DNA of 9,464 nucleotides, taken from Asaia bogorensis. Lineage in GTDB: Bacteria; Pseudomonadota; Alphaproteobacteria; Acetobacterales; Acetobacteraceae. Where the stretch lies: assembly GCA_945886995.1 (NCBI GenBank), contig CAMCZJ010000121.1, forward strand, positions 1 through 9,464, in the 5' to 3' direction. This document shows positions 6,696 to 9,464 of the stretch, piece after piece. Position 1 is the stretch's first letter. Each line of letters begins with the position of its first letter. The notes beneath the pieces were generated by a model, which worked only from the letters and a program-made list of their open reading frames with translations, ran no database searches and was not told the origin of the DNA. The position numbers were made by a program, and so were the translations under genes.

Positions 6696-9464
6696 GGCTT
6701 TTTATCTCCTGCATTGAAGCGCAGAATATCGGGTGGTTCGGGCATATTGGGCGGCGGCTTCAGCGCGCTGGGATGGGGCGCAGTGATGCCTTCCTCACCG
6801 CGCGCACATTTTTTGATGTTTACGCGCAAATCATACCAGGCGGCCTGACCCGTGATGGGATCAGCATTGGCCAAACGCGGGCCCGTCTGCGCGGGCAGCC
6901 ATTCGCTGATGACGTGATTGAGCAAAAAACCACGCTGCGCTTCCGCAGCATCAGGGCTCAACATCCAGGCACCGGCGCGTTTGCCGATGGCGTTCCAGGT
7001 CCAGACGGTGTCGGGGTTCACGCCTTCCATCAGCGTCACTTGTCCCTTCACGCGGCCATTGCGGCTTTCGACCCAGACCCAATCATCCTGCGCAATGCCC
7101 ATAGCCTCGCCTTTTGCGCGGCTCATGTACAGGCGATTGGCGCCATGGATTTGCCGGAGCCAGGCATTCATCGAACCCCAGGAATGATACATCGCCATGG
7201 GGCGCTGCGTGACGGCCGAGAAAGGAAAGCCTGAGACATCATGCGCAACTTGCTCCAGCGGCGCATACCAGAAGGGCAGCGGGTCGCAGTAGGTGCGCAC
7301 GCGCTCACGCAGCGCTTCCGGCGGTTGCTTCGCGCCATGCCCTTCCGCGGCCAAGCGGAATTTCTGCAAGGGTTCTGACCAGATCTGCAGAACGATCTGA
7401 TCAGACTTGCCAATCAGCCCCATCGCCTTGGCGTTTTCCAGATAGAGCTTGTTGGAATGCTTGAAATAGCTTTCCTCGGCGGAGAAATTATGCCGCCAGA
7501 AGCAGCCATTTTCGATATAGCGCTGCAACTGATCCGGGTTGGGCTTGCCGACCCCTTTCGCTGTGCCATCCTCGCCACGCCAACCGGCAAGCGGGCCAAC
7601 GCCCGGCATGCGTTCGTGATTGACAATGTAATCCGCGTAATCCTTGAAGCGCGGGCTGCCATCTTCCTTGGTGAAGGCGGGTAGGCCAAGCCGCGCGCCC
7701 AATTCAATCAGCACATCCTGGAAGGGGCGCACATCACGATCCGGCTTCAGCACGGGCTGGCGAATGGCATCGCCCGGCCCATGCGAAGATCCAATCGGGC
7801 GATCCAGAATGGAAATGCAATCCCAGCGTTCCAGATAGGTTGTGTCCGGCAGAATCAGATCGGCATAGGGCACGGTTTCGCTGAAAAACGCGTCGGAATA
7901 GATCACGGTAGGGATGACGTAGTCGCCGCTTTCATCCTTGGCCGTGAGACATTCAATCGTCTCCAGCGGGTTCATCGCGCTGTTCCAGGCCATATTCGCC
8001 ATGAACATGAACAGCACATCAATCTTATACGGGTCGCCCTTCGCGGCATTACCGATCACGGTATGCATCATGCCATGCAGACCAAGCGGCGCTTCCCAGG
8101 AAAAGGAATGATCAATGCGAATGGGTGAGCCATCATCATTCACCAGCAAATCATCCGGCCCATGGGTGAAGGACAGGATATTGCCGGCGAGTGGCGTATT
8201 CGGTTTTGAATTTTTGCCGGCAGGACCAGGCCCCGGCGGGATGGGCCGCGGGAAAGGCGCCTTATAGCGCCAGGAACCTGGCGTATCTATCGCACCCAGC
8301 AGCATTTGCAGAATATGCAGTGCACGGCAGGTATGAAAGCCGTTGGAATGGGCGCTGATGCCGCGCATGGCGTGCAGCGCGACAGGGCGACCCACCATTT
8401 TCTCATGCCGACGACCCAGCGTATCCGTCCAGGGTTGATCGAGCGTGATGGTCTGGTTGAAGGCCACATCGGCCATCTCAGCGGCGATGCGGCGAATGCG
8501 ATCCGCATCTAAGCCGCAACGTTCCGCCACCGCTTCCGGCGCATATTCAGCGCCCAGATAGCGTTCCGCCATTAAGTGAAACACTGGGCGCGCTATGCGG
8601 CCATCAGGCAGAGTGAAATCACCGACCAGCACCGGGGAAAGATCAGCGGCGGCGGCATCCATGGCACCGCGCGCGCGATCCCAAGCTTGCGGTTTGCCAT
8701 CAGCGTCCCGCACAAAAAGCCCATCATCCGCGCCGCTCGGATTGCGCACCACCAGCCAATGCGCATTGGTGTGCCGGACCAGGAATTCGGAATCCACCCA
8801 ATCATGGCGCAGCAATTCATGGATCAGCGCCATGACGAAAAGCCCATCCGTGCCGGGGCGGATGCCCACCCATTCATCGGCAATGGCGGAATAGCCCGTA
8901 CGCACGGGATTGACGGAAACCACCTTGGCGCAGCGCTGCTTCAGCGCAGCAAGGCCAGTTTTGATCGGGTTGGAATCATGATCCTCAGCCACGCCAAGGA
9001 TCAGCAAGTATTTCGCGCGCTCCCAATCAGGTTCGCCAAATTCCCAGAAGGAACCGCCTATGGTGTAAAGCCCGCCGGCGGCCATGTTGACCGAACAAAA
9101 GCCGCCATGCGCGGCGAAATTGGGCGTGCCGAATTGCGCGGCCCAAAACCCCGTGAGCGATTGGGACTGGTCGCGCCCGGTGAAGAAAGCGAGCCGCTTC
9201 GGGTCTGTTTCACGCACCTTCTTCAAGGCATTGGTGGCGATATCCATCGCCTCATCCCAGGAAATCTCGGCATACTCGCCAGAACCGCGCGGCCCAACCC
9301 GCTTCAGCGGGGCCTGCAAACGCGCGGGGCTATACTGCGTCATGATGCCGGCGCTGCCCTTGCCGCAGAGCACGCCCTTATTCACCGGATGATCGGGATT
9401 GCCTTCAATATAGCGAACCCGCCCATCCTTCAGGTGCACGCGAATGCCACAGCGACAGGCGCAC
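6692..9464 (-). CDS. soeA: Molybdopterin oxidoreductase, probable sulfite dehydrogenase SoeA; 5' end beyond right edge
   Basis: The catalytic subunit of a DMSO-reductase-family enzyme binding Mo-bis-MGD and one [4Fe-4S] cluster. If it is SoeA, it oxidises sulfite to sulfate in the cytoplasm. The frame is open to the right edge, with 923 residues visible; I estimate about 30 are missing. The first visible residues are CACRCG. With the Cys at 9367-9365 they give the last three ligands of a C-x2-C-x3-C-x27-C cluster motif, plus one extra cysteine; the first ligand would be just outside. The Cys at 9097-9095 in HGGFC is where polysulfide- and nitrate-reductase-type relatives have the Mo ligand. 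EDHDSNP, GTDGL, DLILPDTTYLERWD and the C-terminal dinucleotide-binding stretch (TQRPMAMYHSWGS, about 7180-7217) are typical of the family. The whole chain resembles alphaproteobacterial SoeA proteins as I remember them. Whether a Tat signal exists cannot be seen, and this matters because SoeA should lack one. The GTG at 9439 is an internal Val codon, not the start. The stop overlaps the soeB ATG. Confidence 0.93.
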   Translation of the reverse strand, partial: CACRCGIRVHLKDGRVRYIEGNPDHPVNKGVLCGKGSAGIMTQYSPARLQAPLKRVGPRGSGEYAEISWDEAMDIATNALKKVRETDPKRLAFFTGRDQSQSLTGFWAAQFGTPNFAAHGGFCSVNMAAGGLYTIGGSFWEFGEPDWERAKYLLILGVAEDHDSNPIKTGLAALKQRCAKVVSVNPVRTGYSAIADEWVGIRPGTDGLFVMALIHELLRHDWVDSEFLVRHTNAHWLVVRNPSGADDGLFVRDADGKPQAWDRARGAMDAAAADLSPVLVGDFTLPDGRIARPVFHLMAERYLGAEYAPEAVAERCGLDADRIRRIAAEMADVAFNQTITLDQPWTDTLGRRHEKMVGRPVALHAMRGISAHSNGFHTCRALHILQMLLGAIDTPGSWRYKAPFPRPIPPGPGPAGKNSKPNTPLAGNILSFTHGPDDLLVNDDGSPIRIDHSFSWEAPLGLHGMMHTVIGNAAKGDPYKIDVLFMFMANMAWNSAMNPLETIECLTAKDESGDYVIPTVIYSDAFFSETVPYADLILPDTTYLERWDCISILDRPIGSSHGPGDAIRQPVLKPDRDVRPFQDVLIELGARLGLPAFTKEDGSPRFKDYADYIVNHERMPGVGPLAGWRGEDGTAKGVGKPNPDQLQRYIENGCFWRHNFSAEESYFKHSNKLYLENAKAMGLIGKSDQIVLQIWSEPLQKFRLAAEGHGAKQPPEALRERVRTYCDPLPFWYAPLEQVAHDVSGFPFSAVTQRPMAMYHSWGSMNAWLRQIHGANRLYMSRAKGEAMGIAQDDWVWVESRNGRVKGQVTLMEGVNPDTVWTWNAIGKRAGAWMLSPDAAEAQRGFLLNHVISEWLPAQTGPRLANADPITGQAAWYDLRVNIKKCARGEEGITAPHPSALKPPPNMPEPPDILRFNAGDKKP

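Noticed and set aside
9437..9439. GTG as the start codon of the molybdenum subunit
   Set aside because: The frame stays open upstream to the window edge and encodes the CACRCG cysteine ligands, so this GTG is an internal valine codon.
1..9464. Mobile elements, CRISPR arrays, tRNA or rRNA genes
   Set aside because: No transposase or integrase motif, regularly spaced repeat, tRNA-like fold or rRNA-like stretch was seen on either strand by eye.

Overview
The window is GC-rich, densely coding bacterial DNA. It carries seven protein genes and no RNA gene, mobile element, CRISPR array or long non-coding stretch that I can see. Gene content and protein character suggest an aerobic, probably flagellated alphaproteobacterium. 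My guess is Acetobacteraceae (a Roseomonas-like organism), but this is inference from family resemblance only.

Layout, left to right. (1) Positions 1-1749, minus strand: the N-terminal 583 codons of a CopA-type copper-exporting P1B ATPase whose C-terminus lies beyond the left edge. A CueR-type (MerR family) copper promoter/operator sits directly at its start. (2) Positions 1855-2868, plus strand, divergent from copA: an exported trypsin-like (HtrA/S1C type) serine protease without a PDZ domain and with a small extra N-terminal domain. (3) Positions 2878-3522, minus strand, tail-to-tail with the protease: a class I SAM-dependent methyltransferase (Methyltransf_24 type). (4) Positions 3598-4923, minus strand: the flagellar export ATPase FliI, with no other flagellar gene in view. 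(5) Positions 5020-9464, minus strand: a tightly coupled three-gene operon, transcribed A-B-C, for a membrane-bound molybdenum oxidoreductase. It encodes a molybdopterin subunit (5' end beyond the right edge), a four-cluster ferredoxin-like subunit and a DmsC-type membrane anchor. Overall sequence character fits the cytoplasmic sulfite dehydrogenase SoeABC best.

How the genes work together. SoeA, SoeB and SoeC should form one complex that oxidises sulfite at a Mo-bis-MGD centre, passes electrons through five [4Fe-4S] clusters and delivers them to quinone in the membrane. CopA removes Cu(I) from the cytoplasm, and its promoter has the architecture of a CueR-activated promoter. The protease would act in the periplasm; its promoter shares a roughly 105-bp intergenic region with copA. 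FliI and the methyltransferase lie in the same orientation 75 bp apart and may be co-transcribed, but nothing shows a functional link.

I found no convincing undescribed system. The points most worth checking are the CueR-type site that overlaps the apparent first ATG of copA (implying a downstream, almost leaderless start), the isolated fliI followed by a methyltransferase rather than fliJ, and the unidentified N-terminal domain of the protease.
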